Source: JAJXWB01 sp047605445 (GTDB lineage: Bacteria > Pseudomonadota > Alphaproteobacteria > Rhizobiales > Beijerinckiaceae). From it: a stretch of DNA of 64,000 bases. Shown here one piece after another: positions 17,792 through 26,421 of this stretch. The notes beneath the pieces were generated by a model. The model searched no databases and had not been told where the DNA came from. It saw nothing but the letters and a program-made list of their open reading frames with translations. Position 1 is the stretch's first letter. Each line of letters begins with the position of its first letter. The translations under genes were made by a program, and so were the position numbers. The stretch is taken from assembly GCA_047605445.1 (NCBI GenBank), contig JASGFP010000002.1, forward strand, positions 45,941 through 109,940, given 5' to 3'.

Positions 17792-17903
17792 TGACGCCGC
17801 CGGGAATGCCGGCCGGAGGCCGGCGGTCCCGGCGCGCCCTTGCGACCGGATGTGTCACCGACGAAACTACCGGGCGAAATCTCTCGCCCGGCGGTTCTGT
17901 TTC

Positions 17904-18608
17904 ATGATCGACCTGCATTATTGGCCGACGCCCAACGGCCACAAGATCACGATGTTTCTGGAAGAAGCCGGCCTCGCCTATACGATACGGCCGGTCAACA
18001 TCGTCGCGGGCGACCAGTTCAAGCCGGACTTTCTGAAGATCGCGCCCAACAACCGGATGCCGGCGATCGTCGACCACATGCCCGCCGACGGCGGCGCGCC
18101 CTTGTCGGTGTTCGAATCCGGCGCGATCCTCGTCTATCTCGCGGAGAAGACCGGGCGATTCCTGTCGAGCGATCTGCGCAAGCGCAACGCGACGCTGGAG
18201 TGGCTGTTCTGGCAGGTCGGCGGGCTAGGGCCGATGGCCGGGCAGAACCACCATTTCGCGCTCTACGCGCCCGAGAAGATTCCCTACGCCGTCAACCGCT
18301 ACGTCAAGGAGACAAACCGGCTCTACGGCGTGCTCGACAAGCGGCTTGCCGATCACGAGTTCCTGGCCGGCGATTATTCCATCGCCGACATGGCTTCGTA
18401 TCCGTGGATCGCGCCGCACAAGCGGCAGAGCCAGAGCCTCGACGATTTCCCGAATCTCAAGCGCTGGTTCGAGGCGATCACGGCGCGGCCGGGCACACAG
18501 CGCGCTTACGAGGCGGGCAAGGCGCTGCAGATGCGCAGGCCCGAGGAACTGACGGCCGAAGAGAAAAGCATGTTGTTCACGCAGGATTCCTCGGTCGTCA
18601 GACGGTGA
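17904..18608 (+). CDS. Glutathione S-transferase, YfcG/Ure2-like
   Basis: This 234-aa glutathione S-transferase belongs to the nu/Ure2-like class, which shows disulfide-bond oxidoreductase activity with glutathione. The N-terminal thioredoxin fold opens with MIDLHYWPTPNGHKITMFLEE, where the TPNGHK loop is characteristic of YfcG. Then come NNRMPAIVDH (cis-Pro) and FESGAILVYLAEKTG (gamma-glutamyl binding). The C-terminal helical domain contains YSIADMASYPW, the N-capping box. ATG 17904 starts the fold, and the earlier frame overlaps the previous gene in another phase. It converges on the helicase gene with only 6 nt between the stops. Confidence 0.92.
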   Translation: MIDLHYWPTPNGHKITMFLEEAGLAYTIRPVNIVAGDQFKPDFLKIAPNNRMPAIVDHMPADGGAPLSVFESGAILVYLAEKTGRFLSSDLRKRNATLEWLFWQVGGLGPMAGQNHHFALYAPEKIPYAVNRYVKETNRLYGVLDKRLADHEFLAGDYSIADMASYPWIAPHKRQSQSLDDFPNLKRWFEAITARPGTQRAYEAGKALQMRRPEELTAEEKSMLFTQDSSVVRR

Positions 18609-18614
18609 CGCTGA

Positions 18615-20024
18615 TCAGCCCTGCGCGCCCGCCGGACGCCGGCGGCGCCAGCGGTTCTTCGCGCCCTCGGGCTTTGCGCCCTGCGGCTTCTGCCCCTGCG
18701 GTTTGGCGCCGTGCGGCCTCGCAGCCGCCGGTCCGTCGCTGCGGGCGGAAGCGGGGCGATGGGCGGCGCGCTGCTCGGCGTGCGGACGCTGGGCTTGCGC
18801 CTGCGGCTTGCCCTGAGCGCGACGCGGAGGCGGACCCCGGCGCTTGGCGGGGGCAGCTTCCTCCGCCGGATCGGGGCGCGCATTCGGGTCGCGCTTGTCT
18901 TCGGTCGGTATCTGCTGGCGCGTCGTCTTCTCAATTGCGCGCAGCAGCGGACGCTCGGCATTGTCGCAGAGCGAGATCGCCACCCCCTCCGCCCCGGCGC
19001 GCGCCGTGCGGCCGATACGATGGACGTAGGTCTCCGGCACTTCCGGCAGTTCGAAATTGACGACATGCGTCACGCCGTCGACGTCGATGCCGCGCGCGGC
19101 GATGTCGGTGGCGACCAGAACGCGCGTCTTGCCCGCCTTGAAATCGCCGAGCGTGCGCTGGCGATGGCCCTGGCTCTTGTTGCCATGGATGGCGCCCGAG
19201 GCGATCCCGGTTTCATCCAGAATTTTCGCCACGCGGTCGGCCCCGCGCTTGGTGCGCGTGAAGACCAGCGCCCGCTTGACGTCGGCACCCTTCAGGATGC
19301 TCACCAGCAGATCGCGCTTGCTCTTGGCGTCGACCAGATAGGCGCGCTGCGCGATGCGCTCGGCGGTGGTCGCCACCGGCGTCACTTCCACGCGAGTCGG
19401 ATTATGCAGCATTTCCGCCGCGAGTTTCGCGATCTCGTTCGGCATGGTCGCCGAGAACAGAAGCGTCTGGCGCGCCTTCGGCAGTTTGGCGACGATGCGG
19501 CGGATCGGGATGATGAAACCGAGATCGAGCATGTGGTCGGCTTCGTCGAGCACGAAGACCTCGACGCCGTCGAGGCGCAGGCGGCGGCTCTCCATATGGT
19601 CGATGAGACGGCCGGGCGTCGCGACCAGCACGTCCAGACCGCGCGAGATCGCCTGGATCTGCGGGCCCATCGACACGCCGCCGACGACGACGGCGACGTT
19701 CAACCGCGCATGGCGGCCATAGGCCCGGAACGAATCGCCGATCTGCACAGCGAGTTCGCGTGTCGGGGCGAGAATCAGCGCGCGGACCCCGCCCGGCGCC
19801 GGGCGGCGCGGGTTGGCGATAAGGCGCTGGATGATCGGCACGGCGAAGGCGCAGGTCTTGCCGGTGCCGGTCTGGGCGATGCCGAGAAGGTCGCGGCCCT
19901 CGAGCAGCGGCGGAATGGCGCGGGCCTGGATGGGGGTGGGGGTGGAATAGCCCTCGTCGCGAAGTGCGCGAAGGATGGTCTCGGCGACGCCGAGGCCTGC
20001 AAAGTCGGTCATATTGGCTTTCAT
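18615..20024 (-). CDS. rhlE: DEAD-box ATP-dependent RNA helicase, RhlE type
   Basis: This 469-aa RNA helicase unwinds structured RNA, probably in ribosome assembly or mRNA decay. All core motifs are visible: TPTPIQARAIP (Q motif), AQTGTGKT (I), PTRELAVQI (Ia), TPGRLIDHM (Ib), DEADHMLDLG (II), FSATMP (III) and HRIGRTARAG (VI). The last 95 or so residues form a disordered tail rich in Pro, Arg, Lys and Gln, common in RhlE-like enzymes and likely to bind RNA. ATG 20024 or the ATG four codons later could be the start. Neither has a clear ribosome-binding site. A cold-inducible CsdA role is an alternative reading. Confidence 0.92.
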   Translation of the reverse strand: MKANMTDFAGLGVAETILRALRDEGYSTPTPIQARAIPPLLEGRDLLGIAQTGTGKTCAFAVPIIQRLIANPRRPAPGGVRALILAPTRELAVQIGDSFRAYGRHARLNVAVVVGGVSMGPQIQAISRGLDVLVATPGRLIDHMESRRLRLDGVEVFVLDEADHMLDLGFIIPIRRIVAKLPKARQTLLFSATMPNEIAKLAAEMLHNPTRVEVTPVATTAERIAQRAYLVDAKSKRDLLVSILKGADVKRALVFTRTKRGADRVAKILDETGIASGAIHGNKSQGHRQRTLGDFKAGKTRVLVATDIAARGIDVDGVTHVVNFELPEVPETYVHRIGRTARAGAEGVAISLCDNAERPLLRAIEKTTRQQIPTEDKRDPNARPDPAEEAAPAKRRGPPPRRAQGKPQAQAQRPHAEQRAAHRPASARSDGPAAARPHGAKPQGQKPQGAKPEGAKNRWRRRRPAGAQG

Positions 20025-20407
20025 ATCGCGGACGACGCTTCAGCGCGGATGATCGCAGCGAAGTCCGATTGTGGCGCGCCCCCGCGTAAATGGGCCGCGA
20101 AAAGTCATCCGATGCGCTCGACGGTGCGCCGCCTCTCGAGGCGGCCTACGCGACCGGAGCGCTGTTGCTGCGATGCAGCGCAGGTGACATAGGCTATGCG
20201 CTGCTCCGCGTCAATGGATGCGCGGCCGCATCGCCCACGGACTGCAGCGGACACAAAACGGGCGCCGCGCAGGATTGCATACAAAGTGTGCAAAAAGCCG
20301 CCATCTGAGGCGAAAGTACCTTGTTTTTGCCTTGCCAGACACGCTGACCAGCGCGATCATACCGCAATGCAACATTGCAAAAGCGACTGCGAATACAGGG
20401 GATTGCT
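20025..20407. other. Intergenic region upstream of rhlE
   Basis: This divergent region must hold the promoter of the helicase gene on the minus strand and that of the small plus-strand gene at 20408. It contains one clean palindrome at 20129-20146, arms GCCGCCTC and GAGGCGGC around TC. The sequence turns AT-richer near 20330-20400. The open frames in it are short and inconsistent, and I see no gene. Confidence 0.5.
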
Positions 20408-20629
20408 ATGAAAGCAGGCCAACGCGTTCGTGTCAGATCCGCCTCTCCGATCGCCAAGCGCGACGACCTGCCGCCGAACGCGGTCGGAACCGTGCTCTGC
20501 TGCTACCAGGTTCGCGCCCGCAGCGGGTCGCCCGACCGGGTCGACGTCAAATTCTCCGAGACATCCGTGATGTGGGGAGTTGCGGCGAACGAATTCGAGG
20601 AAGTCGAGGACGGTCGCCATTTCGCATGA
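20408..20629 (+). CDS. Small conserved-looking hypothetical protein
   Basis: This 73-aa soluble protein begins MKAGQRVRVRSASP. The valine-alternating pattern, followed by NAVGTVLCCYQV and DRVDVKFSETSVMWGV, suggests a small all-beta barrel of the SH3/KOW kind. Such proteins often bind nucleic acid or sit in complexes. ATG 20408 is used because CAGGGG lies upstream and the fold begins there. It is followed 90 nt later by pyrE in the same direction, which is not evidence of shared function. Family not recognised. Confidence 0.65.
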   Translation: MKAGQRVRVRSASPIAKRDDLPPNAVGTVLCCYQVRARSGSPDRVDVKFSETSVMWGVAANEFEEVEDGRHFA

Positions 20630-20719
20630 GCGATCCGTCCACAGGCCCGCAAATTCCGGTTTCGTCCTCACCGGGCATGTTCTAGACAAGCGGCGACCGA
20701 AACGAGCCGGACGCCGCCA

Positions 20720-21430
20720 ATGACCCAGCCGCTCTCCCCCGCCGCCTTCGAAAAGAAACTTTTCGCGCAGGAAACCGCGAAAATGCTGCTGGAAGTGAAG
20801 GCGGTTCTGTTCAATCCGGACCAGCCCTTCATCTTCACGTCCGGATGGGCCAGTCCGGTCTACACCGACATGCGCAAGATCATCTCCTACCCGCGGCTGC
20901 GCAACCGCATCCTCGACTTCGCGGTGACGACGATCGAGCGCGACATCGGCTACGAAGCGCTGGACGTGATCGCCGGCGGCGAGACGGCCGGCATTCCCTA
21001 TGCCGCCTGGATGGCCGACCGGCTGGCGCTGCCGATGCAGTATATTCGCAAGAAGCCGAAGGGGTTCGGCCGCAACGCGCAGATCGAGGGCGACCTGCAT
21101 GACAACGGCCGCGCGCTGCTGGTGGAGGATCTGGCCACCGACGGCCGGTCCAAGGTGAATTTCTGCAATGCGCTGCGCGAGGCCGGCCAGCGCTGCGACC
21201 ACGCCTTCGTCTTCTTCTTCTACGACATTTTCCCCAGCGCCCGCGAAGATCTCGCCAAGCTCGGCATCAAGCTGCACGCGCTGTGCACCTGGTGGGACGT
21301 GCTGGAAGCTGCGCGCGCGGGCAATTACCTCGAACCCGCAAAACTCGCGGAAGTCGAGAAGTTCCTGCACAAGCCCGCCGAATGGTCGGCGGCCCACGGC
21401 GGGATTTCGGAATTCAAGGCTGCGGGCTGA
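20720..21430 (+). CDS. pyrE: Orotate phosphoribosyltransferase
   Basis: This 236-aa cytosolic enzyme of pyrimidine synthesis transfers the ribose phosphate of PRPP to orotate, giving OMP. The PRPP-binding signature is ALLVEDLATDGRSK, and the substrate-binding region FTSGWASPVYTDMRKIIS lies near residues 40-57. The RKKPKGFGRNAQIEG loop is the flexible catalytic loop with its lysines. The form with about 230 residues and the DLATDGRSK variant is typical of alphaproteobacteria. ATG 20720 gives the family-typical N-terminus. It converges on a minus-strand membrane protein with 6 nt between the stops. Confidence 0.95.
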   Translation: MTQPLSPAAFEKKLFAQETAKMLLEVKAVLFNPDQPFIFTSGWASPVYTDMRKIISYPRLRNRILDFAVTTIERDIGYEALDVIAGGETAGIPYAAWMADRLALPMQYIRKKPKGFGRNAQIEGDLHDNGRALLVEDLATDGRSKVNFCNALREAGQRCDHAFVFFFYDIFPSAREDLAKLGIKLHALCTWWDVLEAARAGNYLEPAKLAEVEKFLHKPAEWSAAHGGISEFKAAG

Positions 21431-21436
21431 GCAGTC

Positions 21437-23035
21437 TCACGGCGCGTTCCAGCATGCTGTGTCCATGACCAACGTCTGTGGCGGCCGGGGGCCGCCGACG
21501 GGCGTCTTCCATGACCTGTCCACCAATTGCGGGCCTGCCGCGCCAAACAGGCGCCGGAGCGTCGCGTCCAGAGGCGCGATATAATTGGTCTGCAGCGTCG
21601 CGCGACGCGACGCGTCGCCGACGTCCATGACGGTGCAGGCGTTGATCGGATAGGTTTTGGAACTCAGCGATCGCCAGATCTCGTAGGCGCCGGACGAGGC
21701 CGCGACGACGACGAGCGCAGTTCCCGCCAGTTGCGCGCCGCGCATCGGCGCGCCCCAGCCGCAAAGCGTATAGCCGAAGACGAAGGCGAGGATCGTCAGC
21801 GATGCGATCGAACCGCGCATCACGCTGTCGTTGTACTCGCCGAAACTGACAAATGGCAGAAAGACCAGCAGCGCGACATTGAGCCAGTAGAGGCCGCGCC
21901 ATTCGGCGGGAATGCGCTCACGAAGATAATAGACCACGCCGACAGAGCCGAGTTGTACGGGCAGGAAGGCAAAATAGGTCGGCCAGAAATCGGGATCGCC
22001 GACGATCGTCGGGCGCGGGATTGTGTCGGATGCCGCCGTCATGTAGGCCGCCACCGGCAGGCAAGCGAGCGCGGCGGGAATTGCGATCCAGGTTCGACGG
22101 CTCGCGAAAGTCCCGCGCGGATCGACCGCGGCGAAGTAGAGAAGGCCCGGAACCGCCGGCATGATCGCCAGCGGCGACCAGAACATCATGAGGGCCACGC
22201 CCGCGCCGACGGTCGCCGTATCGACTTCGCGCCGCGCGCGCAGCAGCAGCAGGATCGCGGTCAGCCAACCGGCCAGCGCGTGGTTCGGCACCCAGAAAAA
22301 CTGTGTGATCGACCCCGTATATTGCAGCAGAGGCGTCCAGGAATCGATCGTGTCGCTGCCGGGAAACAGCTTTTCGAGATCGCCGCTCGACAGCCAGGCG
22401 ACAAGCCGGACGAGGCCCGCCACGCCGGCGAAACCGATGACGACGGCAAGGTTCTTCCAGCCGCGCCCGAGAGCAAGCAACAGGTAGAAGACAACCGCCA
22501 GGATTGATGCATTCTGCGCGAGCATCCCGGCGTGGGCGGCGTGAAGTCCCGCGATGCGACCGATGAGCGCGGGGACGACGTACATGCCGAGCGGCGCGCG
22601 CAGCATCATGTCCGTTTCGTTGATCCGGTAGCCGGCGGTCAGGCCGCCGCGCACGAGGTCCGAGAGTACGGCGTCACGGAGATACCAGTCGGTCGAGGGA
22701 CGGAATATGTGCGTCTCACCCCCGAGAATCAGCAGGACCGCAGCGAGCGCGGCGCAAGCTGCGAACCGACGGACGTCAATTCTCGCCCGGAGAAATGCGC
22801 CGCCCCCGAAGAGAACGCCGCGAGCGACAACGAACACGCAGCCGATCACGCCTGCCGCGAGCAGCAGGGAATATGGCGCGCGCATCGACGTGGCGAAAAG
22901 CGCGGATGGCGCGGCCATTGCGACGAAGGCGACCGCGAGCGCCGCGCCCGCCGTCGGCGCGGCGCGCATCCCGACGATCGCGCCTGGCCGAGCTTCAGGC
23001 GCCGACGGCGCGGCGATAGTCGGCGCCATTGTCAC
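21437..23035 (-). CDS. Polytopic membrane protein, possibly GT-C-like
   Basis: This inner-membrane protein of about 530 aa has at least ten hydrophobic segments, separated by loops with few charges. A periplasmic-type region carries TDWYLRDAVLSDLVRGG between the early helices. The DWYLRDA loop and long membrane array resemble polysaccharide-related GT-C glycosyltransferases or their relatives, but no specific family is certain. The last 60 residues are hydrophilic. The start is unclear: GTG 23035 overlaps the upstream gene by 41 nt, ATG 23029 by 35 nt, and ATG 22969 would avoid overlap. It follows the CDP-glucose-dehydratase-like gene on the same strand and is probably cotranscribed with it. 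Confidence 0.7.
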   Translation of the reverse strand: MTMAPTIAAPSAPEARPGAIVGMRAAPTAGAALAVAFVAMAAPSALFATSMRAPYSLLLAAGVIGCVFVVARGVLFGGGAFLRARIDVRRFAACAALAAVLLILGGETHIFRPSTDWYLRDAVLSDLVRGGLTAGYRINETDMMLRAPLGMYVVPALIGRIAGLHAAHAGMLAQNASILAVVFYLLLALGRGWKNLAVVIGFAGVAGLVRLVAWLSSGDLEKLFPGSDTIDSWTPLLQYTGSITQFFWVPNHALAGWLTAILLLLRARREVDTATVGAGVALMMFWSPLAIMPAVPGLLYFAAVDPRGTFASRRTWIAIPAALACLPVAAYMTAASDTIPRPTIVGDPDFWPTYFAFLPVQLGSVGVVYYLRERIPAEWRGLYWLNVALLVFLPFVSFGEYNDSVMRGSIASLTILAFVFGYTLCGWGAPMRGAQLAGTALVVVAASSGAYEIWRSLSSKTYPINACTVMDVGDASRRATLQTNYIAPLDATLRRLFGAAGPQLVDRSWKTPVGGPRPPQTLVMDTACWNAP

Positions 23036-23870
23036 CTGACGATTTCACGAACGGCGACGTCAGCCGAACGCGCCGGCCGAGATAGGCGTCGACGCAATCG
23101 AGCGCGACCGCGCGCATGTCGCGGCGGGCTTCAAAGGCTTCGCGCCAATCGGTCATCCAATGAGTGGCCTCGCGCGCATCCAGCAGCGGCGAGAATCCGA
23201 TCGCTTCGGGCCGCGCTGCGTGCGTATCGGACGAAAAAGACCACGCGCGCGCCAGGCCCTCGCCTTCGCAGGCCGCGCGTTCGGCAAGCAGCAGCACGCC
23301 GTAGAGCGCATCGAGCACATGCATGGGCGAAGCTTCGCCGAAGCGCGTCAGCGGCGCGCCGCGCTCGGCCGCGAAATCGCCGCCGCCGATCGGGTCGGGG
23401 CAATGCAGCGAGACGATGTGGACGTCGGATTTCGCCGTCAGGTCGAGCCAGTCGAGCGAGACATAGGCGGCTTCGGGAGAAACGAAGACAGCCGCCTGCA
23501 CGGAAGGCGCGTTCAGCACGGCTTCGAGAACTTCCGGTCCACCGGTCTTCTTCAGGCGCTCGACCGCGCGCGCCGATATGGGCGCGCCATCGCGCGGCGG
23601 CCGGCTCGCCAGATGGATGACGATATCGGGATCGGCGGCGCGCAAGGCGCCGTCCAGCATCGCTGCATCGCAGATGTCGCCGCGCACATCGCAGAGATTG
23701 TCGCCGGCGCGGGCGAGTTCGTAGAGCGAGGGGTCGGTGGCGGGCGCGAGGCCATAGCCTGTCACGCGGGCGCATAGGCGCTCCAGCATCAACGAGAGCC
23801 ACGCGCCCTTGAAGCCCGTGTGGCCGGTGAGGAAAACGCGGCGGTCGCGCCAGAACGAGGAATCGATCAC
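22995..23870 (-). CDS. Degenerate CDP-glucose 4,6-dehydratase-like protein
   Basis: This 291-aa protein of the extended SDR fold is closest in pattern to CDP-glucose 4,6-dehydratase (RfbG). FWRDRRVFLTGHTGFKGAW at the N-terminus and MHVLDALYGVLLLAER in the last third are hallmarks of that family. The catalytic parts are altered. Where RfbG has TSDKxY this protein has SPEAAY (131-136), and where it has the YxxxK dyad this protein reads DFAAERG (165-171), without Tyr or Lys. It is also about 60 residues shorter than RfbG. I prefer the GTG at 23870, preceded by CTGGAG, to the GTG seven codons upstream. It may be a binding or regulatory homologue rather than an active dehydratase. Confidence 0.75.
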   Translation of the reverse strand: MIDSSFWRDRRVFLTGHTGFKGAWLSLMLERLCARVTGYGLAPATDPSLYELARAGDNLCDVRGDICDAAMLDGALRAADPDIVIHLASRPPRDGAPISARAVERLKKTGGPEVLEAVLNAPSVQAAVFVSPEAAYVSLDWLDLTAKSDVHIVSLHCPDPIGGGDFAAERGAPLTRFGEASPMHVLDALYGVLLLAERAACEGEGLARAWSFSSDTHAARPEAIGFSPLLDAREATHWMTDWREAFEARRDMRAVALDCVDAYLGRRVRLTSPFVKSSGDNGADYRRAVGA

Positions 23871-24116
23871 TTCAATCTCCAGAGGCCGCACAGAGAGCGC
23901 TGCGACATGCGCCCGTCTTGCGTCAGAATTTCTTCACCGGAATGACAGCGGAAATGGGACGGCGCATATTGCGCCGATGCAATGCGAACATTCATCGCTT
24001 CACCCTTGTCCGCAGCTTGCGGAATCCATGAAGCCCTCGGCGCCGGTTTTTCAGCCGGCCGATCTGCAATCCTAGCAACGCGCCCGTTAGGAAATCGTTA
24101 AGATGCGTTTAAATCT

Positions 24117-24773
24117 TTAGAGAAACGGATTGGTCTGCCGTTCCTGGCCGATCACGCCCATCGGCCCGTGGCCCGGCAGGAAGGCCGTGTCGTCGCCGAG
24201 CGGATAGAGCTTTTCCTCGATCGAGCGGATCAGCGTCGCATGATCGCCGCCGGGCAAGTCGGTGCGGCCGACCGAGCCGCGGAACAGCACGTCGCCGACG
24301 ATAGCGAAGCCCTGAACATCCTTGTGGGCCTCGTCGCGCTTCCAGGCGAAGACCACGCTGCCCGGCGAATGGCCGGGGCAATGGAACACATCGAAATTCA
24401 AGTCGCCGATCGTGACGCTATCGCCCTCCGCCAGCCAGCGCTCGGGATGGACGGCTTCCGCCGGCGGGAACCCGTAGCCCTTGGCGATCTGCGGCAATTG
24501 CTCGAGCAATTGACGATCCGCCGTATGCGGCCCCTCGATCTTCACGCCGGTCTTGCGGGCGAGTTCGGTCGCCGCCCCGATATGGTCGATATGGCCGTGC
24601 GTGAGCAGGATTTTTTCGAGCGTCGCGCCGGTCTGGGCGAGCGCGGCCTCGATGCGCGGCAGATCGCCGCCGGGGTCGATTACGGCGGCCTTGTTGGTCT
24701 TCGAGCAGACGACGATCGAGCAATTCTGCTCGAAGGGAGTCACGGGCACGATGGCGAGCTTGAAGGGGTGCAT
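24117..24773 (-). CDS. Metallo-beta-lactamase-fold hydrolase, YcbL/GloB type
   Basis: This 218-aa zinc-dependent hydrolase is related to glyoxalase II. The metal-binding motif THGHIDHIG is followed by FHCPGHSPGSVV, VGDVLFRGSVGRTD and FLPGHGP, which together give the full set of His and Asp ligands for two metal ions. The compact size without the C-terminal helical domain of classical GloB, and the VTPFEQNCSIVV start, match the YcbL group, which hydrolyses S-lactoylglutathione or other thioesters. The start at 24773 (MHPFKL) begins the fold, and an ATG eleven codons upstream is less likely. The next upstream gene on this strand, the transaminase, ends 55 nt away. Confidence 0.9.
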   Translation of the reverse strand: MHPFKLAIVPVTPFEQNCSIVVCSKTNKAAVIDPGGDLPRIEAALAQTGATLEKILLTHGHIDHIGAATELARKTGVKIEGPHTADRQLLEQLPQIAKGYGFPPAEAVHPERWLAEGDSVTIGDLNFDVFHCPGHSPGSVVFAWKRDEAHKDVQGFAIVGDVLFRGSVGRTDLPGGDHATLIRSIEEKLYPLGDDTAFLPGHGPMGVIGQERQTNPFL

Positions 24774-24827
24774 GACACGGTTCCGATTTGCCCCGCGCCA
24801 TAGCATCCGGAGGCCGCCGCGTCACGC

Positions 24828-25682
24828 TCACTCTGCGCTGGCGCGGGCGGCCGCGATGTAGAGTTCGCGCAGGCGCTTCGTCGCATCGCCCGGCCTGCCC
24901 TGCCCGATTGCGCGGCCGTCGAGCTTCACCACCGGCATGACGAACGCGGTCGCGCTGGTGAAGAAGCATTCCGCCGCCCCATAGGCTTCCTCGATGGCGA
25001 AGGGGCGCTCGACAAGTTTCATGCTGCGTTCGCCGGCAAGCGCGAGCACGGCTTTTCGCGTGCAGCCAGGCAGCACCGCGTTCGACAGCGGCCGCGTGAC
25101 GATTTCGCCCGCCGCCGTGACGATGAAAGCCGAGGACGAGGCGCCCTCCGTCACGAAACCGCTCTCGACCATGAAGGCTTCGGCTGCGCCCGCCTTGCGC
25201 GCGGCCTGCTTGGCCAGAACCTGCGCGAGCAGCGCAATCGACTTGATGTCGCGCCGCGCCCAGCGCAGGTCCGGAACGGAAATCGCCGCGACGCCGGTTT
25301 CCGCGGCCGGCGCGCCGACTATGCGCTTTTCCTGCGTGAAAGCGACGAAGGTGGGCGCAGCCTTCTCGGGAAAGGCGAAATCGCGGTCGGCCGCGCCGCG
25401 CGTCACCTGCATGTAGATCAGCCCCTCGCCCAGATCGTTGCGCGCGACCAGTTCGCGCTGCACGGCGACAATCTCGTCGCGCGACAACGGGCAGCATAGT
25501 TCGATTTCGCCGAGCGAGCGGTCGAGGCGCGCCAGATGCGCCGAATTGTCGACGAGCCTGCCGTCGAGAACGGCGCAGACCTCGTAGATGCCGTCGGCGA
25601 GCAGAAAGCCGCGATCGAAGACGGAGACACGCGCCTGCTCGCTTGTGACATAAGAGCCGTCGACAAAAACGATCCTGTTCAA
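24828..25682 (-). CDS. D-amino-acid transaminase (class IV PLP enzyme)
   Basis: This 284-aa class IV aminotransferase of the DAAT/BCAT fold interconverts D-alanine and D-glutamate with their keto acids, supplying cell-wall D-amino acids. FVDGSYV and DRGFLLADGIYEV mark the N-terminal domain. The PLP lysine lies in RDIKSIALL, and EGASSSAFIV contacts the phosphate. TSATAFVMPV completes the C-terminal signature. I chose TTG 25682 because a clear GAGGAC site sits 6-7 nt upstream and the family-typical N-terminus starts there. An in-frame ATG further up would overlap the divergent isomerase gene. A 4-amino-4-deoxychorismate lyase activity is an alternative in this family. Confidence 0.88.
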   Translation of the reverse strand: MNRIVFVDGSYVTSEQARVSVFDRGFLLADGIYEVCAVLDGRLVDNSAHLARLDRSLGEIELCCPLSRDEIVAVQRELVARNDLGEGLIYMQVTRGAADRDFAFPEKAAPTFVAFTQEKRIVGAPAAETGVAAISVPDLRWARRDIKSIALLAQVLAKQAARKAGAAEAFMVESGFVTEGASSSAFIVTAAGEIVTRPLSNAVLPGCTRKAVLALAGERSMKLVERPFAIEEAYGAAECFFTSATAFVMPVVKLDGRAIGQGRPGDATKRLRELYIAAARASAE

Positions 25683-25763
25683 ATTCCGTCCTCGCCCATG
25701 CGTGTTCCGCGCCTCGACATGCCCGCCGCCTTCGCGCACCATCGGCGCAAAACGGAGGACGCC

Positions 25764-26369
25764 TTGATCGAATTCTTCTTCGACTGTTCGAGCCCGTGGA
25801 CCTATCTCGCCTTCCATAACATCCCGTCGCTCGCGGCGGAATTCGGCGAGGAGATCGTCTGGAAGCCCATTCTGGTCGGCGGCGTCTTCAACGCCGTCAA
25901 TCCCAGCGTCTATGCGTCGCGCGAGACCCCGGTTCCGGCCAAGGCGCGCTACATGCTGAAGGATCTGGGCGACTGGGCGCGGCTTTCCGGCCTTTCGGTC
26001 AAGATGCCGCCGAGCGTGTTTCCCGTGAACAGCGTAAAGGCGATGCGCGGCTGTATCTGGCTGATGCCGCAAGGCAAGATGGTGGAGTTCGCGACCCGGA
26101 CCTTCGAGGCCTATTGGGGTCGCGACGAGGACATTTCCAAGGACGATGTGCTGGCCCGCATCTGCGCGAGTGCGGGCGTCGACCCCGAGGCGTTCTCCGA
26201 GGGCATAGCGCAAGCGGCCGTCAAGGACGCCTTGCGCGCCAATACCGACGAGTTGATCGCGCGCGGCGGCTTCGGCTCGCCGACGATGTTCCTCGACAAG
26301 AGCGACATGTATTTCGGCAACGACCGCGGCCCGCTCATCCGTGCGGCGCTGGAGCGCAAGCGGGCGTGA
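25764..26369 (+). CDS. 2-hydroxychromene-2-carboxylate isomerase family protein
   Basis: This 201-aa thioredoxin-fold (DsbA/kappa-GST) protein is related to the isomerase of naphthalene degradation, which uses glutathione. It begins IEFFFDCSSPWTYLAFHNI, where the SSPW loop holds the nucleophilic serine that binds glutathione. Further on, GGFGSPTMFLD contains the cis-Pro motif. The start is TTG 25764 with an excellent GGAGG 5 nt upstream. An ATG-initiated version would be longer, but the extra residues do not fit the fold. No other aromatic catabolism genes are near, so a general glutathione-dependent isomerase role is likelier than naphthalene breakdown. Confidence 0.88.
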   Translation: MIEFFFDCSSPWTYLAFHNIPSLAAEFGEEIVWKPILVGGVFNAVNPSVYASRETPVPAKARYMLKDLGDWARLSGLSVKMPPSVFPVNSVKAMRGCIWLMPQGKMVEFATRTFEAYWGRDEDISKDDVLARICASAGVDPEAFSEGIAQAAVKDALRANTDELIARGGFGSPTMFLDKSDMYFGNDRGPLIRAALERKRA

Positions 26370-26421
26370 ACCCCGCCGGCCGCCGATTTGACCGGGCGCC
26401 GCAAACTTGTATCAAGGCGCC

